Assembly (NCBI GenBank): GCA_947462335.1
Contig: OX381716.1
Span: forward strand, 9,310,861-9,374,860
Direction: 5' to 3'
Length of the DNA: 64,000 bases
From: Harmothoe impar
Taxonomy: Eukaryota > Annelida > Polychaeta > Phyllodocida > Polynoidae
Under the pieces are notes generated by a model, which made no database searches, had not been told where the DNA came from, and saw only the letters and a list, made by a program, of their open reading frames with translations. Shown here piece by piece: positions 24,681-35,443 of this stretch (the stretch's first letter is position 1; each line of letters begins with the position of its first letter). A program made the translations under genes and the position numbers.

Positions 24681-26003
24681 ACAAATTTATTGACTTGAGT
24701 AAGGATTGTTATCGGAGAGTGATTTTAATTTTTCTGGTCGGCCTAAACTCAATAGTCTAGGCCTTAAAAAAAATTAGCTGTCTGCCCTCTCAGGTATCAA
24801 TTACCTTGAAGGGGAAGCAACTATTGAAATTGGATGGCTTTACAAAGCCATCCTGGTAAGTAGTAAGTCAATGCATGGTATGCAAGAGACTATAAAGTCG
24901 AGGACGGCTATGTATGTGGGCGGTGAGGCACCAGGTAAGTAACCAAACTGACACTGCTTGCCTTTCTTATTGATAACAAAAACCCACAGGAGAGGTGTAA
25001 AAAGCAGTGCGTCAACTAAATGACTGATTTTCAGTTAACTCTGACACTAACCAACTGTTCTTGTCTATCGTAGCAGTGCAGTAGAGAAAATGGTGGATTT
25101 TGATACTAAATGTAGGGCCAACATGTGAATTGTTAGGTATTGTGATGCTGTTTTAGCAGAAGACGTGTAAACGCAAACACAAAGTAAACAAAACACACCA
25201 GAAGTGCCACCTGGTGTGGAAACTGGTGTTGATACCAATATTTGACACATGGTGGCGAGACTTGTATATTTTGAGCTCTTGTGTCCCGGGTTGAACCATA
25301 CTGACGCGCAGACCTTTTTGCTAGAAAGGGGATTCAATTTTAACCCCCCCCCCCCCCCCAGGGAAGGGTGAATGATCTTTGCCCCCCCCCCCCCCAACAC
25401 ACACTCCCCTGTAACTAATGAATAAACAAATTTATTGACTTGAGTAAGGATTGTAATAGGAGAGTTATTTTTATTTTTCTGGTCGGCCTAAACTCAACAG
25501 TCTAGGCCTTAAAAAAAATTAGCTCTCTGTCCCGCAAGACATAAACTATCTTGATGGGGAAGCCGCAATAGGTGGATGGCTTGACAAAGCCATCCTGGTA
25601 AGTCCACAAGAAATCACCAAAAATGTGATGAAGGACGGTGGGCGGTGAGGCCCACCAAGTAAGTACCTATACTGACACTGCTTGCCTTTCTTATTGATAA
25701 CAAAAACCCACAGGAGAGGTGTAAAAAGCAGTGCGTCAACTGAATGACTGATTTTCAGTTAACTCTGACACTAACCAACTGTTCTTGTCTATCATAGCAG
25801 TGCAGTAGAGAAAATGATGTATTTTGATACTAAATGTACGGCCAACATGTGAATTGTTAGGTATTGTGATGCTGTTTTAGCAGAAGACGTGCAGACGCAA
25901 ATACAAAGTAAACCAAAACGCACCAGAAGTGCCACCTGGTGTGAAAACTGGGGTCGATACCAATTTTTGCCACATGGTGGCGACAGGTATATTTTGAGCT
26001 CCA
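24681..26003 (+). repeat. ~580-bp tandem duplication, 745-bp offset
   Basis: 24681-25276 and 25426-26003 are copies in the same orientation. Both begin acaaatttattgacttgagt, contain tttttctggtcggcctaaac and cactgcttgcctttcttatt, and end near cacatggtggcgaca and gtatattttgagctc. The 25277-25425 spacer holds two poly-C runs. Divergence is modest, with many long identical runs. I see no conserved reading frame and regard it as duplicated non-coding or transposon-derived sequence. Confidence 0.8.
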
Positions 26004-26504
26004 CGCGGGAAATATGACTGGCAAGTTGCTTCTACGTCAGAAAACATCTGGTATTTGCGGAAATAAAGTTCACAAGACCTGATGTGTTTCATCAAAAAGG
26101 ACACCATGTACTGCTCTTTTATTCTGTTGGACTGTTGTTGAAACAGGAACTAAAAATACACTGTAAATCCTAGCTTTAGGGCGTGCCTGATGTAAAACAC
26201 CCCATGTCTGGATGTTGCCAGAACATATAGGACCGGACACCACCAACACTCGGCAAGCTCCAACTCACATTGCATGTTGTGTGTTGGGCTCCACCTCACA
26301 TTGCATGTTGTGTAGGTGGAGCATGCTTATTCTGCGCCTGTTCCTCGCAGTCTTGGCGATATTGGCCCACCGATGGTGAGCCAAGTCGACTTGATGCGGA
26401 GACAATTTTTGCAAGCTGAATTCTGCTGGTCAGATTTCAGCCACAAATTTCAATAAAAGAAAACAGCCTGGGTACTTGAGCGGAGACAAAACAAATAAGT
26501 GCCG
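26004..26504. other. No gene recognised
   Basis: Contains a short local repeat, ctcacattgcatgttgtgt, near 26264 and 26293. Nothing else could be supported. Confidence 0.5.
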
Positions 26505-26735
26505 TGTGTAACTCACACAGCCTATGAAATTATATTATGAGTTTTTAAATAGGCAATAGTACTGGCTGATAGGTGTTGTTGGGGTGGCGCCCCCTGTACC
26601 ATACAACTACGCCCTGTGTGTGACTGAAATAGCCTGTAAAATTATATCTTGAGATTTTACATAGGCAATGCTACTGCCTGATATGTATTCTTGACGTGGC
26701 GCCCCCTATACTATACAGGGCACACTACGCGACTA
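26505..26735 (+). repeat. GGCGCCCCCTATACTATACA repeat, dimer
   Basis: Two tandem units of about 112 bp. Each has gtgtgactgaaatagcctgt, then attatatcttgagattttac, then ataggcaatgctactgcctg, then gtggcgccccctatactata. The first unit is diverged and the second well conserved. Further copies are at 28885-28993, 29720-29813 and 48105-48292, all in the same orientation. The dimer arrangement (diverged then conserved) is repeated at 48.1 kb. It has no coding content. It could be the end of a larger element, but no boundary pair could be fixed. Confidence 0.8.
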
Positions 26736-26901
26736 TGTGACAGAACCCACATAAAAGGTGTGTAAAGCAGGGTTTTGGTCGGATGAGGTCCAGTTTGGTC
26801 TAGTTACGAACCCTCAGATAGACCTAGATGTAAGAAAAATAATGTTCTCTTATACTAATACTAACCCGGATAATAACCTACACTGATGACGTCACAACGA
26901 C

Positions 26902-27730
26902 TCTGTGTAGAATTTCACCACCCCCCCCCCCCTTTTTCTGAAAAAATGAGCACTCTCCAAACGGGTCTTGCACTATGTAGGCTATGGGGGGTGGTGGGGG
27001 GTGCTGGGTGGGTGATGCTGGGTGGGTGGTAGGTGGTGCTGGGCGGGTGTTGCTGGGTGGTGGGTGGTACTGGGTGGTGGGTGGTGCTGGGTGGTGGGTG
27101 GTGGGTGGTGGTGGGTGGTGGTGGGTGGTGGTGGGTGGTGGGTGGTGGTGGGTGGTACTGGGTGGTGGGTGGTGCTTGGTGGGTGGTGGGTGGTGGGTGG
27201 TGGTGGGTGGTGGGTGGTGGTGGGTGGTGGGTGGTGGGTGGGTGGTGCTGGGTGGGTGGTGGGTGGTGCTGGTTGGTGGTGGGTGGTGGTGGGTGGTGGG
27301 TGGTGCTGGGTGGGTGGTGCTGGGTGGGTGGTGCTGGGTGGGTGGTGCTGGGTGGGTGGTGCTGGGTGGGTGGTGCTGGGTGGGTGGTGCTGGGTGAGTG
27401 GTGCTGGGTGGGTGGTGGGTGGTGGTGGGTGGTGGGTGGTGGTGGGTGGTGGGTGGTGGTGGGTGGTGGGTGGTCGGTGGGTGGTGGGTGGTCGGTGGGT
27501 GGTGGGTGGTGGGTGGTGGTTGGTGGTGGGTGGTGGGTGGTGCTGGTTGGTGGTGGGTGGTGGTGGGTGGCCGTGGGTGGTGGTGGGTGGTGGGTGGTGG
27601 TGGGTGGTGGGTGGTCGGTGGGTGGTGGGTGGTGGGTGGTGGTGGGTGGTGGGTGGTGGGTGGTGCTGGTTGGTGGTGGGTGGTGGTGGGTGGTGGGTGG
27701 TGCTGGGTGGGTGGTGCTGGGTGGGTGGTC
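26902..27730 (+). repeat. GGTGGG-rich minisatellite, array 1
   Basis: After a leader shared with the second array (tctgtgtagaatttcaccac, a C run, then gcactctccaaacgggtc), about 750 bp consists almost entirely of GGTGGGTGGTG and GGTGCTGGGTG words. G-runs of three are dense on the plus strand, so G-quadruplex formation is plausible. Long open frames on both strands (Trp/Gly/Val or His/Pro/Thr) are a by-product of composition. Confidence 0.9.
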
Positions 27731-28413
27731 AGATTTCAGCCAAAAATTCCAATAATAGAGAGTTGCGTTGGGCGTGTCATATGCAGGCAAGGCGCAAGTA
27801 TCTGGCACACACAACCCAAGCACTGGTCGTGACACAAAGATCTACCTCCACGCCATACCACCACCACAACGGCAACTCAATCAGCGCGTGTAGTCTCTCT
27901 CTATATATACTACAGTGTCATTCAAATTCCACAGAATAGGTGTGCAAGCTGTCGGCCACAGTAGAAACCCCTTCCCTTTCTTCTGTTTCATTTTCCCCCG
28001 AATTACAAACATATGTCCTTGTATTGCAGTTAATTGTTGTATGGTTTTTGAAATATATAGGACATTTTCGCAGTAAATAACACTGAAAACGAGGTGAAAC
28101 GAAGGTAACTGCGTCAGAAAACGTAGTGCATACGTATGTATACCGCTATGCCATCTGGTGTAAAACGGTGGAACTGACTGGACACCTTTTCTGTGGTCTG
28201 GCTGTATGATGTAGTATATAAAGAGCGTACACATATGGCCTTGTAGGAGGGCCCGCTGGGTGGAGAGGTGTGGTAGGCGGGTGATAGGCGGGCAAGGCGC
28301 AGGTATCTGACATATACGCAGGTACATGACACATACACCAAGCACCGTATGTCACACAAAGATCTACCTCGATGCCTGCACCACCAGCGCGTGCCCTTTT
28401 ACTCTATTTCATT
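27731..28413. other. Spacer with ~503-bp spaced internal repeat
   Basis: The phrases ggcaaggcgcaagtatctg, cacaaagatctacctc and cagcgcgtg occur at about 27786-27890 and again at about 28289-28393. TATA-like words are present (ctatatatac near 27900, gtatataaagagcg near 28211), but I cannot attach a gene to them. Confidence 0.5.
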
Positions 28414-28881
28414 GCTCTGTGTAGAATTTCACCACCCCCCCCCCTTTTTCTGAAAAAATGAGCACTCTCCAAACGGGTCTTGCACTATGTAGGCTATGGG
28501 GGGTGGTGGGGGGTGCTGGGTGGGTGATGCTGGGTGGGTGGTGGGTGGTGCTGGGCGGGTGTTGCTGGGTGGTGGGTGGTACTGGGTGGTGGGTGCTGGG
28601 TGGTGGGTGGTGGGTGGTGGTGGGTGGTGGTGGGTGGTGGTGGGTGGTGGGTGGTGGTGGGTGGTACTGGGTGGTGGGTGGTGCTGGGTGGTGGGTGGTG
28701 GTGGGTGGTGGGTGGGTGGTGGTGGGTGGTGGGTGGGTGGTGCTGGGTGGGTGGTGGGTGGTGCTGGTTGGTGCTGGGTGGGTGGTGGGTGGTGGTGGGT
28801 GGTGGGTGGTGGTGGGTGGTGGGTGGTGGTGGGTGGTGGGTGGTCGGTGGGTGGTGGGTGGTGGGTGGTTGGTGGTGGCTG
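28414..28881 (+). repeat. GGTGGG-rich minisatellite, array 2
   Basis: Duplicate of the 26902 array. It has the same leader (ctctgtgtagaatttcacca, C run, tgagcactctccaaacgggt, gtaggctatggggggtggtg) followed by about 380 bp of the same GGTGGG words. It ends directly in gactgaaatagcctgtaaaa, the start of the next repeat copy. Confidence 0.9.
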
Positions 28882-28884
28882 ACT

Positions 28885-29153
28885 GAAATAGCCTGTAAAA
28901 TTATATCTTGAGATTTTACATAGCCAATGCTACTGCCTGATATGTATTCTTGACGTGGCGCCCCCTATACTATACAGGGCACACTACGCGACTATGTGAC
29001 AGAACCCACATAAAAGGTGTGTAAAGCAGGGTTTTGGTAGGATGAGGTCCAGTGTGGTCTAGTTACGAACCCTCAGATAGACCTAGATGTAAGAAAAATA
29101 ATGTTCTCTTATACTAATACTAACCCGGATAATAACCTACACTGATGACGTCA
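28885..29153 (+). repeat. Duplicated flank of the minisatellite (copy of 26623-26894)
   Basis: Nearly identical to 26623-26894. It contains the conserved unit ending gtggcgccccctatactata and continues through actacgcgactatgtgacag, gaaccctcagatagacctag and aaccctacactgatgacgtc-like sequence. Together with the two GGTGGG arrays this shows a duplication with a period of about 2.26 kb. The duplicated block ends just at the upstream region of the small gene at 29224. Confidence 0.85.
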
Positions 29154-29187
29154 CAACGTCATTGAAATTTAAAATTGTGTGACGTCA
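29146..29187 (+). promoter_or_regulatory. Two CRE motifs and AT box upstream of small gene
   Basis: Two perfect TGACGTCA palindromes (29146-29153 and 29180-29187) flank atttaaaattg, a weak TATA-like box near 29167. In animals TGACGTCA is the CREB/ATF site. They lie 37-78 bp upstream of the ATG at 29224. Promoter function is inferred from position. Confidence 0.45.
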
Positions 29188-29223
29188 GCTGATCTCAACT
29201 GGGGAGTCAGACAACTTGTAAAA

Positions 29224-29472
29224 ATGGCGGGGATAGGATACGTTGCCGTTCCGCGAGCAGTCATAGATGAGATGGTTGAGAAGCTGTTTTCAGCAGATCA
29301 CCAGCGAGAGCAGGAGGTGGCAAAGGTGCAGGAGGAGGTGGTGGATGAGCTGATCCGTGAGCTGACGGATCAACTCATCAGAGAGGCCGTCGAGAGGACC
29401 AAGCTCGACGTCTGTATGGAGCAAGAGATACCCGCTGAAGTGATACAGATGCTTGAGGAGTACTCGACGTGA
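29224..29472 (+). CDS. 82-aa acidic helical protein with histone-type 3' end
   Basis: I do not recognise the family. The ATG at 29224 (aaaATGGcg, a good Kozak context) is the first in frame. The product begins MAGIGYVAVPRAVIDEMVEK and is then almost entirely charged helix: an acidic amphipathic core with EEVVDELIRELTDQLIREAV, ending EMLEEYST-like after EIPAEVIQ. There is no signal peptide or membrane segment. The single uninterrupted exon is followed 28 bases after the stop by a perfect histone mRNA stem-loop (29501-29516), so the transcript should be processed like replication-dependent histone mRNA. Size and gene structure (short, intronless, stem-loop) fit that class, but the protein has no histone fold that I can see. 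It could be a chromatin-associated or centrosomal-type helix, or a domesticated fragment. Confidence 0.65.
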   Translation: MAGIGYVAVPRAVIDEMVEKLFSADHQREQEVAKVQEEVVDELIRELTDQLIREAVERTKLDVCMEQEIPAEVIQMLEEYST

Positions 29473-29719
29473 GCTCTCCCACCTCACCCACTCTACTAAA
29501 GGCCCTTTTCAGGGCCAACCATTTTTCACAAAAGTTTAAGTTATCTCAATCTAACATATGCAATTTTTTATTTTATGTATTTAAAAATCCACATGAGAAA
29601 ACCCCTCATAGTCTCCACACTGAAAAAAACCCTCTCGTCTTGCTACACCACCCTCCTCCACCCATATTGTCCCCCAGTCCAGACCCACCACCCTCCACAA
29701 AAGGGTTAACCCATAACAA
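29473..29719. other. 3' flank of the small gene
   Basis: Apart from the stem-loop, the flank contains C-rich sequence (ccaccctcctccacccat) and no further gene. Confidence 0.4.
29501..29516 (+). terminator. Histone-type mRNA 3' stem-loop
   Basis: GGCCCTTTTCAGGGCC is a 6-bp stem with a TTTC loop and matches the metazoan consensus GGYYCTTYTNARRRCC at every position. It is preceded by ctactAAA and followed by aACCA, the usual flanks. A purine-rich cacaaaagtttaag about 11 bases downstream is a candidate histone downstream element for U7 snRNA. In known genes this structure replaces the poly(A) tail and binds SLBP. Confidence 0.8.
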
Positions 29720-29813
29720 AATTATATCTTGAGATTTTACATAGGCAATGCTACTGGCTGATATGTATTGTTGATGTGGCGCCCCCTATACTATACAGAG
29801 CACACTACACCCA
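29720..29813 (+). repeat. GGCGCCCCCTATACTATACA repeat, single copy
   Basis: Begins aaaattatatcttgagattt and contains gtggcgccccctatactata. Its right flank (cccactttgtatatagacta followed by ggccagaa) matches the flank of the 48.2-kb copy rather than those at 26.6 and 28.9 kb, so two subfamilies are present. Confidence 0.8.
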
Positions 29814-31540
29814 CTTTGTATATAGACTATAGTACTGGCCAGAACACACACCAGGACACAAGGACAAATTAAAAGTTTAGATTATCATAAGAACATAGCC
29901 TTTATTTGTTGAAAGTAAAACATATCCAAGTACCATAATACAGTGATTGTTTATATTTTAATTAGTATTGGCAATAAAAAATAGATACATAAATATTGAG
30001 TAACATGTAATAGGTTATAGTTGACATTTCTATTTATTGGGACTGTCTCAATAGCTTGTCTATCATATAGCTCTCCCTCGTGGAGATGAAATATCATCAA
30101 TAAGGTAAAGATATTATGATAATATGACATTTAGGTGAAGGAGCCAGTGATCATTATTCAAGCCTCAAGTGTTATGAACATGTATTTGTAATAGACCTCT
30201 GTTAGCCAGACAGGTTTAAATATGTAACAATGTATACACATAAACTTATTGAATCTTACATCTTTAGGGTTTTATGAGTTCCTTATATAAGCATGGTCTA
30301 CATGGCTTAGGTATGGCGTATAACTTCTCTAATGTAGTCTAGAGTTACCACATCATATCAAGGGTTTACTTTATCCTGCATGCATGGCCTAGGTGGCCCA
30401 GGTAGGGTAGACTCACAATGAGTTGGACACTGGTATTTCTAATCCCTCCTGTGTTATCAGACGTGTAGTGGTGATTGGTTGGAAAGAACGAGACTTAAAC
30501 TTATCATTATTCACAAGAATATAGAAAAGAATGTTTGAATAAGCACAAATTCAATCAAGTGTCCGTTTCAAGATATATGGTCCACTCAAGTTGAATCTAT
30601 ACTATGCCCAGGTTCTCTCATATGTAGCCTGCAATTACCACATCATTTCGGCATATGTTGTTTAAGATATCGGTCAATATTACGCCCTAATACATAGACG
30701 TTAACCCAAGGTCAAGGCTTTCTTAGCAAGTACTCATGTATTAGTTACAGGGGGTGGGTGCATCATAGAGACAAATATTACCTTTTAGAGACATGCTGTC
30801 CTTCAAGGGTTAAGGACCCCATAGAGCAAAACTGTACTATGTCTATTTGGACAAAGGGCGTTATAGTTATAAGTGTTACTTGTCACGTTAGTTATCAGCA
30901 GCGGCATTGTAAACGTCAGGGAAAATGCTTACATTGACCTTAATTAGTGTTCTTGTATATGATATACGGTGTCTCAGTAATTAACAGCGTTGTATACGTC
31001 AGGGAAAATGCTTACATAGGTTTTAATTAGTGATATTTTATATGATATACGGTATCTCAGTAATATAGTCTTACATGATAGCACTATATACATTTTTAAG
31101 AAAACAGCTAAACATAAAGCACAAACTAATCACAGGCTTAATCAATAGTGACACAGTTTGTAATTGTTACTCAATGGTATCAAAGTTTGTAATCGCTACT
31201 TAGTGTTTAATTGTACTTTTATACGATATACCGTATCTGATTAATACGGTGTTACAGGGGGTGGGTGCATCATAGAGACAAATATTACCTTTTAGAGACA
31301 TGCTGTCCTTCAAGGGTTAAGGACCCCATAGAGCAAAACTGTACTATGTCTATTTATCGTACAAAGGCTATCATGACCCAATTTCTACTAAAGCACTACG
31401 ACATTATGACCACATTTTATGTTCTATCGTCCTCATATAATAATTATGGAATGTGCATGGAGCAAAAACACTCAACGCCATTATGAGTTATCATAATCAT
31501 CAGCTTTCATGTGATCTTTAGGAGACATTTCAATACTCCA
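29814..31540. other. Non-coding with local duplications
   Basis: A 105-bp block (ttacagggggtgggtgcatc to tactatgtctattt) occurs at 30744-30849 and 31251-31354, almost identical. Between them an 83-bp unit containing cgtcagggaaaatgcttaca is repeated at about 30914 and 30997, each followed by gatatacggt. AT-rich, with no supported gene. Confidence 0.6.
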
Positions 31541-31798
31541 GAGCAGTCCGATCTACCATGATGGCGGGTGACAGGGCTGCGCCGGCCCACCCTAAGTCTT
31601 AAAAGGTCAGCCAAAAAGCTACAGGAAACGCCCCTCCTGCGCGGTGGTGGACGGGGAGGGTGCGCACGCAGCAGGAACACGCAGACAGAATACACAGGCC
31701 CCATCCTGGGACCCGACGACGAGTGTAGACTTCCGGTTATCGTATGGCGAGCGCATCATTATTCTTGGGGGGCCTTTCTGCTGAGGCTTGCAGGATAG
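31541..31798 (+). other. CpG-rich island, candidate exon
   Basis: A GC/CpG-rich block in AT-rich surroundings. It follows a possible acceptor (catgtgatctttag). One plus frame is open from about 31568 to 31798 and encodes basic sequence (LSLKRSAKKLQE, RGGGRGGCARSR) then TEYTGPILGPDDE. An ATG at 31559 is in another frame and stops after 14 codons. Without a clean start or donor I do not call a gene. It may be an exon or promoter island. Confidence 0.25.
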
Positions 31799-31914
31799 TC
31801 GGAGATAAATAGGCTGGTTTGGAGAAGAGCAGAAAAAAAGGTCTAGCTCTTAGGGGCTTGATAAGCTGTGGCCAGTGCTGGTGGCTGAAAAAGATGAGAC
31901 AGAATTACTTGATT

Positions 31915-32350
31915 TTTGACTCGGGCCTGGGGGGAGAGAAATTTGGTATTTGCCTGAGCGTCCAATGTGATCAAAAGTAATCTTTTTTTCTTAGGAGGTT
32001 AGCCCAAATTCTAAAAACTGCCACTTACACACATGTAAATATAGACCCTAAATTTAGGTTTAAAAGTATTCCTAGCTCATTTGGTTAATTTTTTGACTCA
32101 GGGGATATGGGTAGAGAAATGTGGTATCTCTGTGCAGAATTGAACTCCTAAGTACTGCCTTAGACTGCAATTTGACCAAAAGTAATCTTACTTTTTGAGG
32201 GAGTTAGCCCAAATTCTAAAAACTGCCACTTACACAGACGTAAATATAGACCCTCAATTAATGTTTAAAAATATTCCTAGCTCATTTGCTTAATTTTCTA
32301 ACTCAGGGAGTGGGGGGGAGAGAAATTTGGTATTTCTGTCCAGCATTGAA
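31915..32350 (+). repeat. ~205-bp tandem repeat, ~2 copies
   Basis: The phrases agcccaaattctaaaaactg and ccacttacacacatgtaaat recur at an offset of 205 bp (32001 and 32206), each followed by atatagaccct, tattcctagctcattt, and a G-run then agagaaatttggtat. The order of elements matches the 210-bp tandem repeat at 48.7-49.4 kb, so the two arrays belong to one diverged family. Confidence 0.75.
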
Positions 32351-33330
32351 TTCCACATTACAGTTACAGGGGGGGAGGGTGGTGAGATTTCATGCGGAAG
32401 GGGGAAAAAATAATTACGCCCCCCCCCTTCTAGAGCACGTGTAATGTTTCGCGCCTCCCTAGCCGAACCCCCCCCCCCACCATTTGAACTATAGTAACGG
32501 GCAGGCTTCTTGGGTAAAAAGGGAATTAAATTTTTACGCCCCCCCCCCCCTTTAAGAGGATTAAGAATTGTTTACCCACCCCCCTGAGAAGGGGTGGGAA
32601 ATGTTTACGCCCCCCCCCCCCCACATACCCACCACCCCCCCCCCTGTAAATAATAAATGAACACTCCCTTACAGGATAAAGCAGTAGTGTGGAGTTCATA
32701 ATGAATTATTCTATTCAAAAAAACCTACCTCAATTTCCATTTTGTAGTTGGGGGGTTGGCCCCCACACAAAAGCTGGCAACCCAAAAGGGCCCATGGGGC
32801 CAAAGGCCTGTGCGTTAGGAGGGGTAGATGGCAGGTGCCATCCAGGCGGGGCCCAGGGACACGTGGGGGTGATTAAGACCTCGTACGAGTAGAAAACTCT
32901 GTGGAAAGTGGAGAGAAAAATAGGTGATTTAGTACATGCATTACAATTGAATAAAAGAAAAAGAATAAAGAGACGTATTTTTCTTTTTCCAAACAGCACC
33001 CCCCCCCCTAAATGGGGTTGGCTTTCCGTTTTTTTACACCCCTTTAGGTGGGGGGCGATTTGAACCCCTTTACCGGGGGGGGGGGGGGGGGGAATCCCGC
33101 GGAAGAACACCGCCCCCCCCCTTGTTGTTAAAAAATGATCACTCCCTTAAAGGTATATAATAGGGCTCCAGACAGGTAAAATCGACAAATCGACATGGGT
33201 CTAGTGACAAGGGACAAGACCTATTTCTTATAATCGACAAGGGACATTGGCATTTCTTGAATTCAACAATTGACACAGCCACCCCCCCCCCCCCCCCCCC
33301 GTCTGGGGGCCTTATAATGGAAGGACCCAT
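32351..33330. other. Poly-C/poly-G-rich non-coding stretch
   Basis: At least eight homopolymer C or G runs of 8-20 bases occur between 32360 and 33305, several followed by ttaagaggatt or tgttaaaaaatgatcactcc-like phrases. Homopolymer lengths here may be inaccurate in an assembly. No gene is supported. Confidence 0.6.
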
Positions 33331-33591
33331 TGAAGCATAGTGACACATGCACATTTCCAAAGAAAAAAGGTGAATACCACAATTCAAGCGTTCCTCAAAA
33401 ACTGGAAACGTACGTAAGGGTTATTTTTTACCCCTCTGCAGGCACCTTTCTAACACTGTTAGAAATATAGCAGGGATTACTGGGTGGGTGCCGGTATTTA
33501 AAAATGGCCGACTTTTTATAAGATAGCCATAGCGCAAATTTGTGGACGGCGCCCATAAAATACTGATTGTCTAGTTGTTATATGATACTTA

Positions 33592-33731
33592 CGTCCCAGT
33601 AGTGATCTCTTGATAACGGTGAAGTATTCGGTAGATTCCTCCCGGCGAGCCGGGCCACGGCTCCACCACGGGCCGATACACGGCAAGGTTGCCCATGAGG
33701 AAAACTTGGCAATTGTGCAGTGGTGCCGACA
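33592..33731 (-). CDS. Candidate first coding exon, unknown gene
   Basis: On the minus strand an ATG at 33731 opens a frame of about 46 codons that ends at a strong donor (gggac|GTAAGTATC). It begins MSAPLHNCQVFLMGNLAVYR and ends near YRILHRYQEITTG. CpG content is high, and a CRE motif (33775-33782) and an E2F-like site (33985-33994) lie just upstream. I do not recognise the protein and could not follow it into later exons at lower coordinates. A second overlapping frame is also open, so the frame is not certain. Confidence 0.35.
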
Positions 33732-33774
33732 TGTTGCTTTTTGGATGTAGGATCCTGACTTGACATGCCTTTCA

Positions 33775-33994
33775 TGACGTCACAAAGCTGACCGGATAAC
33801 AGCGTTTTTCCATAGCAGACAGAAAGCCGTCAAATACAATACATGTGTTTCTTCTAGGTAGCGACTAGCGTGGGCCAGCACGTTATTAGATTTCTACGTT
33901 ATTCATACTGTTTTGTTGCATTATTTTAGTTCATTTGGTTAAGTATTCATGCTAGACGACTACTCCAAAACATGAAAAAAAGGAGGCGGGAAAA
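33775..33994. promoter_or_regulatory. Possible bidirectional promoter with CRE and E2F-like sites
   Basis: Contains TGACGTCA (33775-33782) and GGCGGGAAAA (33985-33994), the reverse complement of the E2F consensus TTTCCCGCC. Further right are CpG-rich sequence and cacttccggttt, an ETS-like site near 34050. The minus-strand candidate exon starts to the left. Plus-strand donors (acc|GTAAGTGC near 34208, atcaag|GTAAGT near 34853) hint at transcription to the right, but no protein could be assembled. Confidence 0.35.
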
Positions 33995-35340
33995 GTTGAG
34001 TTGGGACGCTGGGCCCGCTGTTATTTGAACCCGGGTACCAGCGCGACTGTCACTTCCGGTTTCTAACGGCTTCAAGTAAACAACACGATTAGGCTATATC
34101 CATGTTGAACAGTTATTTACTAAGTATATTTGAATTAGTATGAGTGCAAGATTGCCGTTACAGCATGATTGAACAACAGAGACAGGACTTACTTAGTTCA
34201 ACTAACCGTAAGTGCAGTTTATTACTCTATATGATGAACCAATTTGGCGCTCCAATATCCCCGCCCACAGCATTGAGCCACTGTCAGTCGGCACCCATAA
34301 ACTCCCTATGTTAAAGCACTACCGGGTAGCCACGCTGTCATTTTCAAACTTCTATCATTTTCCAGTGAGCCCCCCGGGGGGGGGGGGGACTCCCTATGTC
34401 ATCTATAGTAACTATATGCGTACACAAAATACCGGGAAAGGGGTGCTTTTTTAGCCCCACAGGCGGGTACCGGCCAACCCGCCATTGTGCGTCCTTTTTC
34501 AGCCAATTTTGAGCGAAAAGGGATATGTTTTTAGGCCTGGAATATCCACCCAAAATGTCCCACAGTTTCTGTTAAATAAGGGGTTGATTTTGGCAAATTT
34601 GGGGTGATGTCCCATGAAAAAGGTCCTGATTTTTGCACATTTCTGGGAGTTATGCCGCCAAAACAGTAGTGTTGCTTGTGGATTTTGTCCCGGTAAAAGG
34701 GGTCTAAATTAAGGGTGATGTACACACATGGTATACATAAATGTGAGAGTGCCCCCCCCCCCCGGGAGTTAGCCCGAATGAGCCATGTGTTTTACCTTTG
34801 ACCTTTTTTGTTTTAAAATTTTTCTAAACCTAGGATTTTTTTTGGAATTTATCAAGGTAAGTCCGCAATTTTTATTTATTTTCCTTTTTCTGATCTATAT
34901 TCAATGTGTGGCAAAGAAGGCAACAAAGTCGTTGAGTTCAATATAATTTAAGAATTAATTTTATTTCCATTATTCTGATAATTTTTCTGGCTGACATTAG
35001 CTGATATATATACATAGATTAAATACAATATATAAATAGATGAAAAAATATAAGATGTATGGTAGTGATATATATACATAGGTGTGGAGAAGATAACTTA
35101 TAATATATTATATACATGACGGTTTTGATTGCAGCTCAATGGCTCATGGTGACTTATTCACATCTCTGTACCCCAGTAGAACGTGGCCTACAATAAAGAG
35201 AAAGTGAACCACAGGTAAGTTTAACATTGTGATGTTTCACATTAAACAATGGCAGGATATACCACATAGCGGTGCATAGTGAGAATGTATTAAATGATTT
35301 AATGTATTAAATGATTAATATTGAATGGACGATTCTATTT
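33995..35340. other. No gene recognised; isolated splice-like signals
   Basis: A plus-strand segment at 35135-35213 is bounded by a good acceptor (gattgcag) and donor (cag|GTAAGT) but contains only a 22-codon frame. Sequence at 34500-34790 shows gggagttagccc and gatgtccc phrases like those of the 205/210-bp repeat family. On the minus strand AATAAA-like signals near 34875 and 34965 could serve the SGNH gene. Confidence 0.35.
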
Positions 35341-35443
35341 GTCACATTAAACACCCTTCCATACCATAATACTTCAAAATGAATTTAAAAAAAGAAATAC
35401 ACCACTTGCGCTTACTCAATAAGTTTGTAATAAAAGCACTTAC

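Noticed and set aside
26915..28911. 300-codon open frames of Trp/Gly/Val or His/Pro/Thr
   Set aside because: Pure by-product of GGTGGG repeats, open in all frames on both strands.
35135..35213. Plus-strand exon with good acceptor and donor
   Set aside because: Encodes only 22 codons from its ATG, contains an AATAAA, and could not be joined to a protein; left as an unresolved splice-like signal.
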